Part shown: in pieces, positions 28,098 through 37,328 of the stretch
Layout: each line of letters begins with the position of its first letter
Position numbering within the stretch: position 1 is the stretch's first letter
Assembly: GCF_904426505.1 (NCBI RefSeq)
Contig: NZ_CAJGBN010000004.1
Span: 1 to 64,000 of the forward strand
Length of the DNA stretch: 64,000 bases
DNA from: Rubrivivax sp. A210
Lineage (GTDB): Bacteria > Pseudomonadota > Gammaproteobacteria > Burkholderiales > Burkholderiaceae_C
Reading direction: 5' to 3'
Translations under genes and position numbers: made by a program
The notes under the pieces: generated by a model
The model's database searches: none
Seen by the model: the letters and a program-made list of their open reading frames with translations, nothing else
What the model was told of the DNA's origin: nothing

Positions 28098-29059
28098 GCC
28101 TGCACGCGCTGATCGACGCCGGCCGAGGCTGGGATGCCGAATACGCCAGCGGCCTGTCCAACCACCTGCCGATGGCACTGACGGCCCTGGCTGCGCTGGG
28201 CGCCGACGAGGCGCGGCTGCAGCAGTTTGCGGCCGGCTACAGCACCCGCCTGCGGCCGGCGCCGGCACGCGAGGAATGGCCGGCCGGCGACCCCTGGGCC
28301 GGCCGCCTGGGCGATGTGGCGGCCTGGCCGGCCTACCGCTCGCTGTTCGGCCAATGGCTGCAGTACGAGAGCGTCGATGCCGTGCTTGCCCAGGCCCTGC
28401 CCCAGCTGATGCCGGGCGTGGGCGCGGCGGCCTTCCACGGCCTCATCCGTGTGGCCGCGGCGCTGCGCGCCGGCCATGCAGATGAGCTGGCCGATGCCCT
28501 GGCCTACTGGGCCTGCCGCTGGCTCGATCTGGGCCAGCATCAGGCGGCCGGCCGCGTGGCCGACCCGGCGCGTCTGCTCGCCCGCCTGCCGGCGGCGGCC
28601 ACGAGCGGCGGGCTGATCTTCGAGCGCATGCGTGCCGCCGCGGCCCAGCCCGGCTTCAACGCCGTGGTGGCGCAGTGGAAGCCCGGCGAGCAGGCCGAGC
28701 AGGGCCTGGCCCGCCTGGCGCGGCTGGCGGCGCGCATCCATGCCGCCAGCGGCGGCTTCACGGCGCTGCACCTGGTGACCAGCGCCCACGCGATGCGCCT
28801 GCTGCTGCCCTTCGTCGACGAGCCCCTGCCGGCCCTGCGCAGCTACTGGCGCGCCTTCGCCGCGGCGGTGGCGGCCAGCGGCGCGGCCGATGGCGCGCTG
28901 CCGGACCCCCGGCCCTGGGACGAGTTGGTGGCGGCGGCGCTGGCGCAGGCCGACGACCATGTGATCAAGCTCGTCGACGCCTGCCGCGAGGAGCAGCAGG
29001 CCCATGGCGGCGACTGCGACTGGCAGCGCGCCGCCACGCGTGCGCTGGCCGGCGCCTGA
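28094..29059 (+). CDS. Questin oxidase-like (DUF4243) protein
   Basis: 321 residues, helical, starting at a GTG that overlaps the gshB stop (GTGA). Family cues are SNHLPMALTALAALGADEARLQQFAAGYSTRL near the start and the histidine-bearing AAFHGLIRVAAALRAGHADELADALAYWA. Relatives include fungal questin oxidase, a Baeyer-Villiger-type enzyme, but bacterial members are mostly uncharacterised. Translational coupling to gshB hints at a glutathione- or thiol-linked oxidation; this is inference only. Confidence 0.72.
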   Translation: MSLHALIDAGRGWDAEYASGLSNHLPMALTALAALGADEARLQQFAAGYSTRLRPAPAREEWPAGDPWAGRLGDVAAWPAYRSLFGQWLQYESVDAVLAQALPQLMPGVGAAAFHGLIRVAAALRAGHADELADALAYWACRWLDLGQHQAAGRVADPARLLARLPAAATSGGLIFERMRAAAAQPGFNAVVAQWKPGEQAEQGLARLARLAARIHAASGGFTALHLVTSAHAMRLLLPFVDEPLPALRSYWRAFAAAVAASGAADGALPDPRPWDELVAAALAQADDHVIKLVDACREEQQAHGGDCDWQRAATRALAGA

Positions 29060-29114
29060 GCGTGGGGCTACGATAGGTCGCAGCGGCAGCAATCCCGGCC
29101 GCGGGAGCTTGACG

Positions 29115-29681
29115 ATGAAGCCGAAACTTCCGAGCCGCCACTGGCTGCTGGCCGGCGCCCTGGCCGCCGCCGCCTGCGCCGCCCAGGCCCAGAGCGCGCC
29201 GCGCGCCGGCCCCTTCATGGTCGCCGCCGTCGGCCGCAGCGACTACAACTACGACTGCTACATCTTCGCCGACTGCAGCAACGCCCGCGCCACCAGCGGC
29301 AAGCTGGGCTTCGGCTATCGCTTCGGCACCTTTGCCGTCGAGGGCTGGTGGAGCGACTTCGGCCGCGGCAACACCAATGACCCCGGCGGCAGCCTGCGCC
29401 TGCAGGGCCTGGGCGCCAGCGCGAGCTGGCTGATGCGCTTTGGCGAGGTCGCCGAAGGCCTGCTGCGCGCCGGCCTGGCCGACACCCGCTACACGCGCAC
29501 CCGCTTCGGCGACCGAACCACGGCCAGTGAATTCCAGCCCACCTTCGGCCTCGGCATCGGCTTCATCGTCACGCCGCAGATCTCGGTCGAATTGGCCTGG
29601 GACGTGACGCGTGGTGACGCGCCCGACACCGGCACCGTGCTCGTCAACGCCGCCTCGGTGGGCCTGCGCCTGCGCTTCTGA
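29115..29681 (+). CDS. Outer-membrane beta-barrel protein (OmpW/opacity-like size)
   Basis: 188 residues. The ATG at 29115 follows GGGAG and opens a clear signal peptide (HWLLAGALAAAACAAQAQ). The mature part alternates polar and hydrophobic residues in eight or so strands and ends in a terminal Phe (SVGLRLRF), the outer-membrane assembly signal. Two cysteines (YDCYIFADCSN) may form a surface-loop disulphide. Function is unknown. Confidence 0.82.
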   Translation: MKPKLPSRHWLLAGALAAAACAAQAQSAPRAGPFMVAAVGRSDYNYDCYIFADCSNARATSGKLGFGYRFGTFAVEGWWSDFGRGNTNDPGGSLRLQGLGASASWLMRFGEVAEGLLRAGLADTRYTRTRFGDRTTASEFQPTFGLGIGFIVTPQISVELAWDVTRGDAPDTGTVLVNAASVGLRLRF

Positions 29682-29726
29682 GCCGGGGCCGGCTTGGGGC
29701 CATGACCCAGGCCTGACAATGCCGGC

Positions 29727-31634
29727 ATGGCCCTGCTCACCCTTGCCGACGCCCATCTCGCGTACGGCCACGTTCCCCTGCTCGACGGCGCCGCGCTGGC
29801 TTTGGAGGCCGGCGAGCGCGTCGCGCTGATCGGCCGCAATGGCGCCGGCAAGTCCAGCCTGCTCAAGATCCTGGCCGGGCTGGAAAAGCCCGACGATGGC
29901 CAGCTCCAGCTCCAGGGCGGGCTGCGCCGTGTCTACGTGGCGCAGGAGCCGCTGTTCGACCCCGGCCACACGGTCTTCGAGGCGGTGTCGGAAGGCGTGG
30001 CCGAGGCGCGCGAGCTGCGCGAACGCTTCGAGCGCCACGCGCCGGAAGACGATCTCGACGCCCTGCAGACCCGGCTCGAGGCTCTGGGCGGCTGGACCTG
30101 GGAGCAGCGCGTCGAGCAGGCGCTGCAGCGCCTGCGGCTGCCTCCCGAGGCGGTGGTGGACGATCTTTCGGGCGGCACCCGCAAGCGCGTCGCGCTGGCA
30201 CGCGCCCTCGTCACCGCGCCCGAGCTGCTGCTGTTGGACGAGCCCACCAACCACCTCGACGTCGACGCCATCGAATGGCTGCAGGAGCTGCTGCGCGACT
30301 GGCGCGGCGCCCTCGTGCTGGTCTCGCACGACCGCGCCTTCATCGACGCCGTCGCCACGCGCATCGTCGAGCTCGACCGCGGCCAGCTGCGCAGCTATCC
30401 GGGTTCGTTCGCGACCTATGAGGCGACCAAGGCGCGCGAGCTGCAGGACGAGGCGCTGGCCAATGCCCGCGCCGAAAAGCTGCTGGCGCAGGAAGAGGTG
30501 TGGATACGCAAGGGCGTCGAGGCGCGGCGCACGCGCAGCGTCGGCCGCGTCGCGCGCCTGGTGAAGCTGCGCGAGCAGCGCGCCGCGCGCCGCGACACCC
30601 TGGGTCAGGTGAGGCTGGAGGTGGGCAGCGGCCTGCCGCCGGGCAAGATCGTCGCCGAGCTCACCGATGTGGGCATGCGCTTCGGCGACAAGCAGCTGAT
30701 CACGGGCTTCACCGCCACCATCCTGCGCGGCGACAAGGTCGGCCTCATCGGCCCCAACGGCAGCGGCAAGACGACGCTGCTCAAGCTCATCCTGGGCGAG
30801 CTGCAGCCCACCAGCGGCAAGATTCGCCAGGGTGCGCGGCTGCAGGTGGCCTATTTCGACCAGATGCGCGCCGCGCTCGACCTCGACGCCACGCTGGCCG
30901 ACACCATCAGCCCGGGCAGCGAATGGATAGAGATCGGCGAAGGGCCCAAGGCGACGCGCAAGCACGTCATGAGCTACCTCACCGACTTCCTGTTCTCGCC
31001 CGAGCGCGCCAATTCGCCGGTGCGCACGCTCTCGGGCGGCGAGCGCAACCGCCTGCTGCTGGCGCGATTGTTCGCGCTGCCGGCCAATGTGCTGGTGCTG
31101 GACGAGCCCACCAACGACCTCGACATCGACACGCTGGAGCTGCTGGAAGAGCTGTTGCAGAGCTATGCCGGCACCGTCTTCCTGGTCAGCCACGACCGCC
31201 GCTTTCTCGACAACGTGGTCACCAGCACCATCGCCTGGGAAGGCGACGCCGCTTTCGGCGGCCGCCTGGGCCTGTGGCGCGAGTACGAGGGCGGCTACGA
31301 GGACTGGAAGCTGCAGCGCAGCCGCGCCAAGGTGGCAGCCGCGGCGGCGCCGTCAGCGTCCACTCCCGGCGCTGCCGCGGCCCCGGCGCGCTCGGCGGCG
31401 CCGGCCAAGGCCAAGCTCAGCTACAAGGAGCAGCGCGAGCTCGACGGCCTGCCGGCGCGCATCGAAGCGCTGGAGGCCGAGCAGAGCGAGATCCACACCC
31501 AGCTCGCCGACGGCAGCCTCTACGGCCGCGAGCCCCAGCGCGCCGCCACGCTGGGCCAGCGCGCCGAGGCCATCGAGGGCGAGCTGATGGCGGCGCTGGA
31601 GCGCTGGGAACTGCTGGGCAGCCGCCAGGGATGA
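29727..31634 (+). CDS. uup: ABC-F ATPase Uup
   Basis: 635 residues with two ABC ATPase domains and no membrane segments. The Walker A motifs are GRNGAGKSS and GPNGSGKTT, the signatures LSGGTRKRV and LSGGERNRL, and the Walker B motifs LLLLDEPTNHLD and VLVLDEPTNDLD. The linker between them is charged. The C-terminal region is an Ala/Pro linker followed by a coiled coil (LDGLPARIEALEAEQSEIH), which marks Uup rather than EttA. Uup acts on ribosomes and branched DNA. The M16 peptidase gene overlaps its stop by ATGA. Confidence 0.92.
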   Translation: MALLTLADAHLAYGHVPLLDGAALALEAGERVALIGRNGAGKSSLLKILAGLEKPDDGQLQLQGGLRRVYVAQEPLFDPGHTVFEAVSEGVAEARELRERFERHAPEDDLDALQTRLEALGGWTWEQRVEQALQRLRLPPEAVVDDLSGGTRKRVALARALVTAPELLLLDEPTNHLDVDAIEWLQELLRDWRGALVLVSHDRAFIDAVATRIVELDRGQLRSYPGSFATYEATKARELQDEALANARAEKLLAQEEVWIRKGVEARRTRSVGRVARLVKLREQRAARRDTLGQVRLEVGSGLPPGKIVAELTDVGMRFGDKQLITGFTATILRGDKVGLIGPNGSGKTTLLKLILGELQPTSGKIRQGARLQVAYFDQMRAALDLDATLADTISPGSEWIEIGEGPKATRKHVMSYLTDFLFSPERANSPVRTLSGGERNRLLLARLFALPANVLVLDEPTNDLDIDTLELLEELLQSYAGTVFLVSHDRRFLDNVVTSTIAWEGDAAFGGRLGLWREYEGGYEDWKLQRSRAKVAAAAAPSASTPGAAAAPARSAAPAKAKLSYKEQRELDGLPARIEALEAEQSEIHTQLADGSLYGREPQRAATLGQRAEAIEGELMAALERWELLGSRQG

Positions 31635-32965
31635 GCGGCGGCATCGACATCCCGGCCTCGGAGCCGCAGCTGGCCACCCTGGCCAACGGCCTGCGCGTCG
31701 TCACCCTGGCCCAGCCCTGGCGCCAGACCCTGAGCCTCAGTCTCTTCGTGCGCACCGGCAGCCACCACGAGGCCCCGGGCCAGAACGGCATCAGCCACGT
31801 CGTCGAGCACATGGCCTTCAAGGGCACGCGCACGCGCGACTGCCAGTGCATCAACCTCGACGCCGAGCGCCTGGGCGCCGAGGTCAATGCCCACACCGAC
31901 AAGGATCACACGGCCTTCCACATCGACGGACTGGCGCGCGACCTCGAGGTTTTCGTGCCCATGCTGGCCGACATCGTGCTGGACAGCACCTTCCCGGCCG
32001 ACGAGCTGGAGCGCGAGCGCCAGGTCATCCTGCAGGAGCTGGCCGAGTACGACGAAGACCCCGAGGCCATCGCCTTCCAGCTCTTCGACCGCGCCTGCTG
32101 GGGCCTGCACGCGGCGGCCCAGCCGGTCATCGGCCGGCGCGCCAACATCGCCCGCTTCACGCGCGACGACCTGCTGGCCTACGTGACGCGCCAGTACACG
32201 GCGCGCAACGTGGTGGTGGCGCTGGCCGGCGACCTCGATCCTGACCGCTGCCTGCGCGTGGTGGAGGCCGGCTTCGGCGCCATGGCCGCAGGTGCCGAAA
32301 ACGCGGTGGCCGCGCCCGCCTGGCATGGCGGGCTCAAGCTGCGCCGCATGGCCGGCAGTGGTCAGACCCACATGGTGCTGGGCTTCCAGGCGCCCACGCT
32401 CGCCGATGACGCCCATCTGCCCTATGTGATGGCGGCGGCGGTCTTCGGCGAGGGCATGAGCTCGCCCCTGCTCGACCAGATCCGCGAGCGCCGCGGCCTG
32501 GCCTATTACGCCGCCTGCTCGGCCGATCTGCTGGCGCTGACTGGCCAGTTCGTGGTCGAGGCCAGCACCGCGCCCGAGCGCGCCGGAGAATGCCTGGGCG
32601 AGATCGCCCGCCTGCTGCGCCAGCAGGCCGAGGCGCCCGACGCCGTGGCCTTCGAGCGCGCCCGCCAGCAGCTCGTCGTGCGCGCGCTGCGGGCTCACGA
32701 GCAGCCGGCGCGGCGGCTGGAGGCGGCGGTGCAGGAGGTCTACACCCACGGCCGCCCGCGCAGCACGGCTGAACACTTGGCGCGCCTGCAGGCGGTGACG
32801 CCCGATCAGGTGCAGCAGACCTTTGCCACCCTGCTGGCCAGCCCGCCCGCCGTGGCCCTGGCCGGCAGCGTGCCGGCACGCATGCGCGAGCGCGTGGCGG
32901 CGCTGTTCAGCCCCGATGCGGCGACCCACGCGCCGCCAGTCGCGCGACGGCCTCTGCGGCGGTGA
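31631..32965 (+). CDS. M16 (pitrilysin/processing-peptidase-like) zinc protease
   Basis: 444 residues starting at the ATG that overlaps the uup stop. The inverted zinc motif HVVEH (56-60) and the downstream acidic residues in LDAERLGAEVNAHTDKDHTAFH define the M16 catalytic domain. The second, non-catalytic half follows (PYVMAAAVFGEGMSSPLLDQIRERRGLAYY). It resembles mitochondrial processing peptidase beta-like enzymes of bacteria. No signal peptide is seen, so it is probably cytoplasmic. Its last 59 bases overlap the convergent PIN-domain toxin gene. Confidence 0.9.
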   Translation: MSGGIDIPASEPQLATLANGLRVVTLAQPWRQTLSLSLFVRTGSHHEAPGQNGISHVVEHMAFKGTRTRDCQCINLDAERLGAEVNAHTDKDHTAFHIDGLARDLEVFVPMLADIVLDSTFPADELERERQVILQELAEYDEDPEAIAFQLFDRACWGLHAAAQPVIGRRANIARFTRDDLLAYVTRQYTARNVVVALAGDLDPDRCLRVVEAGFGAMAAGAENAVAAPAWHGGLKLRRMAGSGQTHMVLGFQAPTLADDAHLPYVMAAAVFGEGMSSPLLDQIRERRGLAYYAACSADLLALTGQFVVEASTAPERAGECLGEIARLLRQQAEAPDAVAFERARQQLVVRALRAHEQPARRLEAAVQEVYTHGRPRSTAEHLARLQAVTPDQVQQTFATLLASPPAVALAGSVPARMRERVAALFSPDAATHAPPVARRPLRR

Positions 32966-33347
32966 CGATGGCAATGCCCTGCACGCTGCCCAACGGCAGG
33001 AGGTCGCGCTTGTCGCCCGAGGCGATGAGATCGGCCTGTCCGCTGACGGCCGCGGCGATGACGTGATCGTCATCAGGATCGGTGGGGACGATGCGCGGGG
33101 TCTCCGCGGGTGAGACCACGACGGCAATGCGCCGCAGATCGTCGACCAGGCCCTGCGGCGTGAGCCCGGCCTGGGCCAGCCTGGCAGCGAACTTGGTGCG
33201 CATCAGCACCCGCAGCAACTCGGCAAGCAGCGCCTCGCTGGTGCAGAGTTCGAATTCGCCGGCCTTTGCACCATCGATCAGCCGCCGCGGCAAGCCGGCG
33301 GCGATCACGCCCGAGACGAGCAGGTTGGTGTCCAACACCATGCGCAC
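32907..33347 (-). CDS. PIN-domain toxin (VapC-like)
   Basis: 146 residues; starts at GTG 33347 or the ATG two codons later. PIN-fold acidic residues are visible in VLDTNLLVSG (first Asp), SEALLAELLRVL (Glu), and DPDDDHVIAAAVSGQADLIASGDKRD (the third and fourth acidic positions). Such proteins cut RNA when freed from their antitoxin. The upstream small gene (33362-33649) is the expected partner, 14 bases away. The 3' end overlaps the M16 peptidase gene by 59 bases on the opposite strand. Confidence 0.85.
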   Translation of the reverse strand: MRMVLDTNLLVSGVIAAGLPRRLIDGAKAGEFELCTSEALLAELLRVLMRTKFAARLAQAGLTPQGLVDDLRRIAVVVSPAETPRIVPTDPDDDHVIAAAVSGQADLIASGDKRDLLPLGSVQGIAIVTAAEAVARLAARGSPHRG

Positions 33348-33361
33348 GGGCGAGGACCGGG

Positions 33362-33649
33362 TCAGGTGGCCAGCGTCGTGCGCCCTTGCTGCCGCGCCGC
33401 CTGAATCTCGGCCTCGACCTCGTCTTCGCTGAGGCCAGGCAGACTCAGCGCGTCCAGACGCGCCAGGCCCTCGGTGAGTCGCTGCGCCGCTGCCGCGCGT
33501 TCCTCGCGAGCGGCCAGGAACTCGACGAAGTCTGCCACCTCGGCCACGCGGCTGGGCGGCAGCTTCTTCAGCCGCTCGATCAACTGTGCCTCGACTGCCG
33601 TCACTGCCTGCTCCTTCTGCGCTTTACCCTGGCCGGTGGTTCTCATCAT
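33362..33649 (-). CDS. Antitoxin partner of the PIN toxin (DUF2281/VapB-like)
   Basis: 95 residues. It has the pattern of short helical antitoxins: AVEAQLIERLKKLPPSRVAEVADFVEFLAAREE, then a tail rich in Glu and Leu (LSEDEVEAEIQAARQQG). It directly precedes the PIN gene on the same strand. The start is taken at the first of two adjacent Met codons; a later GTG is possible. Confidence 0.75.
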   Translation of the reverse strand: MMRTTGQGKAQKEQAVTAVEAQLIERLKKLPPSRVAEVADFVEFLAAREERAAAAQRLTEGLARLDALSLPGLSEDEVEAEIQAARQQGRTTLAT

Positions 33650-33697
33650 CGCCCGCGTGTCGGCTCACGGCAAGCACGGCGCCGGCCGTCAACGCAA

Positions 33698-35140
33698 CTA
33701 TCCCGCCCGCAGCGCCGCCAGCCGCTGCCAGAAGCGTGGCTCCTGCGCGCTGGCGAAATTGATGCGCATCAGCGTCGTCGGCCTTGGCGTGGCGTGGAAG
33801 AGGGTGCCGGGGGCGGTGAGCCAGCCTTCGTCCAGCAGGACCAGCGCCAGGGCCTCGGTGTCGCAGCCGACGTCGATCCAGCCGAAGAGCCCGGCCGGCG
33901 GCGTGACGAAGCGGCAGCCGGCACCGCGCGCCAGCGCCACCGTGCGCTCGCGCGCCGCGTCCAGGCGCGCCGTCACGCGCTCGGCATGGCGGCGCAGGCT
34001 GCCCTGCTGCAGACACAGGCCCACGGCATGTTCCAGCGGCGCGGGCGTGGTCAGCGTGGTCACCAGCTTGGTGTCGATCAGGCGCTCGGCCAGGGCCGGC
34101 GCGGCGGCGGCATAGCCCACGCGCCATTGCGGCACCAGGATTTTCGAGAAGCCCGAGACATAGACCGTGCGGCGCAGGCCGTCGAGCTGGGCCATGCGCG
34201 TGGCGTGGGCCGGCGCCAGCCAGCTGTAGGTGTCGTCCTCGACGACGGTGAAGTCGTGCGCCTCGGCCAGGCGCAGCACCTGGTGGGCCTGGGCCGGCGT
34301 CAGCGTCTGGCCGGTGGGGTTGTGCAGCACCGAGACGGTGACGTACAGGCGCGGCCGGTGCTCGCGCAGCAGCGCCTCCATCACCGCCAGGTCGGGCCCG
34401 CCGTCGGCGCCGCTGCCGCGCGGCACCGGCAGCAGCTTGACGCCCATGCGCGTGAGGCGGGCGTACTCGACAGCCCAGCCGGGCTCGTCGACCAGCACCG
34501 CGTCGCCCGGCTGCAGCAGGGTGCGGGCGACGAGGTCCAGCGCATGCGTGGCGCCCACGGCCGTGACGATCTGCCCGGGCGCGGCGGCGATGCCGATGTC
34601 GGCCAGGCGGCGCGACAGCGCGTTGCGCAGCGTCGCGTCGCCGGCCGGCTCGCCATAACGCAGCCACGCCGCCGGATCGGCGCAGACGCGGCGCAGCGCG
34701 CGTTGCAGCAGCGGCGCGTCCAGCCAGCCCTCGGGCAGGGTGCCCATGCCGGGCGCGGAAAGGCTGCCCTGGGCCTGGAACATGCCGCGGATCAGCGCCG
34801 TGGCGTCCACCGGCGCCGGCAGGGCCGAGCGTGCCGCGGCCGGCGCCGCCGGGGCGGTGCTCTCGCGCACGAAGAAGCCGCGCTGCGGACGCGCCTGCAC
34901 CAGGCCGCGCGCCTGCAGCAGGTCGTAGGCGCCGACCACGGTGCTGGGGCTCACGCCCTGGCGCGTGGCGCAGTCGCGCACCGAGGGCAGGCGGGCGCCC
35001 GGTGCCAGCAGGCGCTGGGCGATGCGCTCGGCGATGCGCGCCGCCAGCTGCTCGGCCAGCGTGGCCCCGGCGGCACGCGGCAGCAGCGGGTGATCGGAAG
35101 GGCTGGGGGTGTCTGGCGCGCTCTGTGTGGTTGTCATCAT
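33698..35140 (-). CDS. MocR-type transcriptional regulator (GntR HTH + aminotransferase fold)
   Basis: 480 residues. The N-terminal winged helix (TLAEQLAARIAERIAQRLLAPGARLPSVRDCATRQGVSPSTVVGAYDLLQARGLV, about residues 27-82) is joined to a fold-type I aminotransferase-like domain that holds the PLP lysine in VSGFSKILVPQWRVGY. MocR proteins sense PLP or amino acid adducts and bind direct or inverted repeats in the adjoining promoter. Here it is divergent from an exporter-aminotransferase operon with a 71-bp gap, so that operon is its likely target. Confidence 0.9.
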   Translation of the reverse strand: MMTTTQSAPDTPSPSDHPLLPRAAGATLAEQLAARIAERIAQRLLAPGARLPSVRDCATRQGVSPSTVVGAYDLLQARGLVQARPQRGFFVRESTAPAAPAAARSALPAPVDATALIRGMFQAQGSLSAPGMGTLPEGWLDAPLLQRALRRVCADPAAWLRYGEPAGDATLRNALSRRLADIGIAAAPGQIVTAVGATHALDLVARTLLQPGDAVLVDEPGWAVEYARLTRMGVKLLPVPRGSGADGGPDLAVMEALLREHRPRLYVTVSVLHNPTGQTLTPAQAHQVLRLAEAHDFTVVEDDTYSWLAPAHATRMAQLDGLRRTVYVSGFSKILVPQWRVGYAAAAPALAERLIDTKLVTTLTTPAPLEHAVGLCLQQGSLRRHAERVTARLDAARERTVALARGAGCRFVTPPAGLFGWIDVGCDTEALALVLLDEGWLTAPGTLFHATPRPTTLMRINFASAQEPRFWQRLAALRAG

Positions 35141-35145
35141 CGGTA

Positions 35146-35160
35146 CAGATTGCTGATCTG
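35146..35160. promoter_or_regulatory. Candidate MocR operator
   Basis: Inverted repeat CAGAT-tgctg-ATCTG at 35146-35160 lies just upstream of the MocR start in the 71-bp divergent gap. Nearby TGTACTGCTTCTGTATCG adds partial repeats of GTAC/CTGTA. The location is what auto- and cross-regulation would need. A possible -10 for the rightward operon (TAAACT, 35200-35205) lies too near the ATG to be sure. Confidence 0.45.
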
Positions 35161-35211
35161 TGGCTGTTAATGTACTGCTTCTGTATCGATGCTGTCGCCT
35201 AAACTGAGGCC

Positions 35212-36156
35212 ATGCCCAGCGCCCACGATCCTGCCCAGACCGACCTCCGCCGCGGCTACGCGCTGGGCGCCCTGGGCGTGGTGATCTTCGCGATGACGCT
35301 GCCGATGACCCGTCTGGCTGTGGGCGGCAGCGACGATCCGCAGCTGCCGCCGGCCTTCGTCACCGCTGGCCGCGCCGCGGTGGCCGGGCTGCTGAGCGTG
35401 CTCTATCTGCTGGCGGTGCGCGCGCCCCGACCGCAGCGCCGCCACCTGCCGGCGCTGGTGCTCAGCGCCCTGGGCACGGTGCTGGGTTTTCCGCTGTTCC
35501 TGTCGCTGGCGCTGAGGCAGGTGGATGCCATGCACGCCGCCGTCGTCACCGGCGTGCTGCCGCTGGCCACGGCCGTGGTGGCGGCGCTGGCGTTGCGCCA
35601 GCGGCCCTCGGCCGGGTTCTGGGCCTGCGCGGTAGCCGGCTGCGCCCTGGTGCTGGCCTTCGCGGCCTGGAAGGGCAGCGGCCAACTGGTGCCGGCCGAC
35701 GGCTGGCTGCTGCTGGCGGTGGGCTCGGCCGCGGTGGGCTATGTGGCTGGCGCACGCGTCTCGGCCGTGCTGCCGGCGCCCCAGGTCATCTGCTGGCTGT
35801 TGGTGGGCGCGCTTCCGCTCACGCTGCCGGCCATGCTGATGCTGTGGCCGCAGGCCACCGTGCGCGCCTCGGCCTGGCTGGGATTTGCCTATGCCTCGGT
35901 GTTCTCGATGTGGCTGGGCTTCTTCGCGTGGTACCGCGGCCTGGCGCTGGGCGGCGTGGTGCGCGTGAGCCAGGTGCAGTTGCTCCAGCCCTTTCTGGCC
36001 CTGCTCTTCGCGGTGCCGGTGCTGGGCGAGACACTGGAGCCCCTGACCTTGTTGTTCTCGCTGGCGGTGATCGCCGTCGTCTTTGTCGGCCGGCGCATGC
36101 CGGTCCGCGTGCCGGCGCCGCCGGTGCGTGTTCTTCCTGGGGAGCGTCCTGCATGA
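35212..36156 (+). CDS. EamA-family (DMT) exporter
   Basis: 314 residues with ten predicted membrane helices in two EamA repeats. Landmarks include GVVIFAMTLPMTRLAV near the start, FVTAGRAAVAGLLSVLYLL, and the second-repeat end VSQVQLLQPFLALLFAVPVLGE. DMT transporters of this kind export amino acids or related metabolites. It is first in a five-gene operon in which each gene overlaps the next, under the divergent MocR regulator. The downstream aminotransferase suggests the cargo is an amino acid, by inference. Confidence 0.9.
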   Translation: MPSAHDPAQTDLRRGYALGALGVVIFAMTLPMTRLAVGGSDDPQLPPAFVTAGRAAVAGLLSVLYLLAVRAPRPQRRHLPALVLSALGTVLGFPLFLSLALRQVDAMHAAVVTGVLPLATAVVAALALRQRPSAGFWACAVAGCALVLAFAAWKGSGQLVPADGWLLLAVGSAAVGYVAGARVSAVLPAPQVICWLLVGALPLTLPAMLMLWPQATVRASAWLGFAYASVFSMWLGFFAWYRGLALGGVVRVSQVQLLQPFLALLFAVPVLGETLEPLTLLFSLAVIAVVFVGRRMPVRVPAPPVRVLPGERPA

Positions 36157-37328
36157 CGAGTTGGCACATGGCCCGCCGCGCCGAGCGGCTGAATCCTTCC
36201 ACCATCCGCGAGATCCTCAAGATCACCGAGCGGCCCGGCATCATCTCGCTGGCCGGCGGCCTGCCGGCCACCGAGAGCTTTCCGGTCGCGGCGCTGCAGG
36301 AGGCCACCGCCCGCGTGCTGCGCGAGACGCCGCGCGAGGCGCTGCAGTACGCCGCCAGCGAAGGTTTTGCGCCGCTGCGCGCCTGGGTCGCCGACGAACT
36401 CTCGGCCCAGGGCCTGAGCGCCAGCGCCGACCGCGTGCTCATCACCACCGGCTCGCAGCAGGGCCTGGACCTGGTGGCCAAGGTGCTGGTCGACCCCGCC
36501 AGCCGCGTCGCGGTGGAGGCCCCCACCTACCTGGGCGCGCTGCAGGCCTTCGCGCCCTACGAGCCCGAGTTCACCGAGATCGAGGGCGATGCCGAAGGCC
36601 CGACGCCGGCGGCGCTGGACGCGGCGCGCGGCGCCCGCTTTCTCTACCTGTTGCCCAATTTCCAGAACCCCAGCGGCCGCTGCCTGGGCGCGGCGCGGCG
36701 CGATGCGCTGGCCGAGCGGGCGCTGGAAATCGGGCTGCCGGTGGTGGAGGACAACCCCTATGGCGAGCTCTGGTACGACGCGCCGCCGCCGCCGCCCATC
36801 GCGGCGCGCCTGGGCGATGGCGCCGTCTACCTCGGCTCCTTCAGCAAGGTGCTGGTGCCGGGCCTGCGCCTGGGCTATGTGCTGGCACCTGCGGTGCTTT
36901 ACCCCAAGCTGCTGCAGGCCAAGCAGGCGGCCGACCTGCACACGCCGGGCTTCAACCAGCGCGTCGTGTACGAGGTCATCAAGGACGGCTTCCTGGCGCG
37001 CCATGTGCCCACCATCCGCGCCCGCTACAAGAGTCACCGCGACGCCATGCGCGTGGCGCTGGAACAGCACATGCCCGCGGGTTGCCGCTGGAACGTGCCG
37101 GCCGGCGGCATGTTCTTCTGGGTCGAGCTGCCGCCGCAACTGGACGCCACCGCCTTGCTGCCGCGCGCCGTCGCCGCCGGCATGGCCTATGTGCCGGGAG
37201 CGCCCTTCTTTGCCGGCGGCGGCCACGCCAACACGCTGCGCCTGAGTTTCGTCACCGTGGCGCCCGCGCTGATCGAAGCCGGCATCGCCGCCCTCGCCCA
37301 GGTGTTGAAGGAGACCCTTGCATCATGA
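36153..37328 (+). CDS. PLP-dependent aminotransferase (class I/II, LysN-like)
   Basis: 391 residues from the ATG at 36153, overlapping the exporter stop (ATGA), with GGGGAG upstream. Fold-type I cues: SLAGGLPATESFPV, LITTGSQQGLDLVAKVL, LPNFQNPSGR, VVEDNPYGELWY, and the PLP lysine in LGSFSKVLVPGLRLGY. Relatives act on 2-aminoadipate, branched or aromatic amino acids. It is the catabolic or detoxifying enzyme of the MocR-controlled operon; the substrate is not determined. Confidence 0.9.
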   Translation: MTSWHMARRAERLNPSTIREILKITERPGIISLAGGLPATESFPVAALQEATARVLRETPREALQYAASEGFAPLRAWVADELSAQGLSASADRVLITTGSQQGLDLVAKVLVDPASRVAVEAPTYLGALQAFAPYEPEFTEIEGDAEGPTPAALDAARGARFLYLLPNFQNPSGRCLGAARRDALAERALEIGLPVVEDNPYGELWYDAPPPPPIAARLGDGAVYLGSFSKVLVPGLRLGYVLAPAVLYPKLLQAKQAADLHTPGFNQRVVYEVIKDGFLARHVPTIRARYKSHRDAMRVALEQHMPAGCRWNVPAGGMFFWVELPPQLDATALLPRAVAAGMAYVPGAPFFAGGGHANTLRLSFVTVAPALIEAGIAALAQVLKETLAS

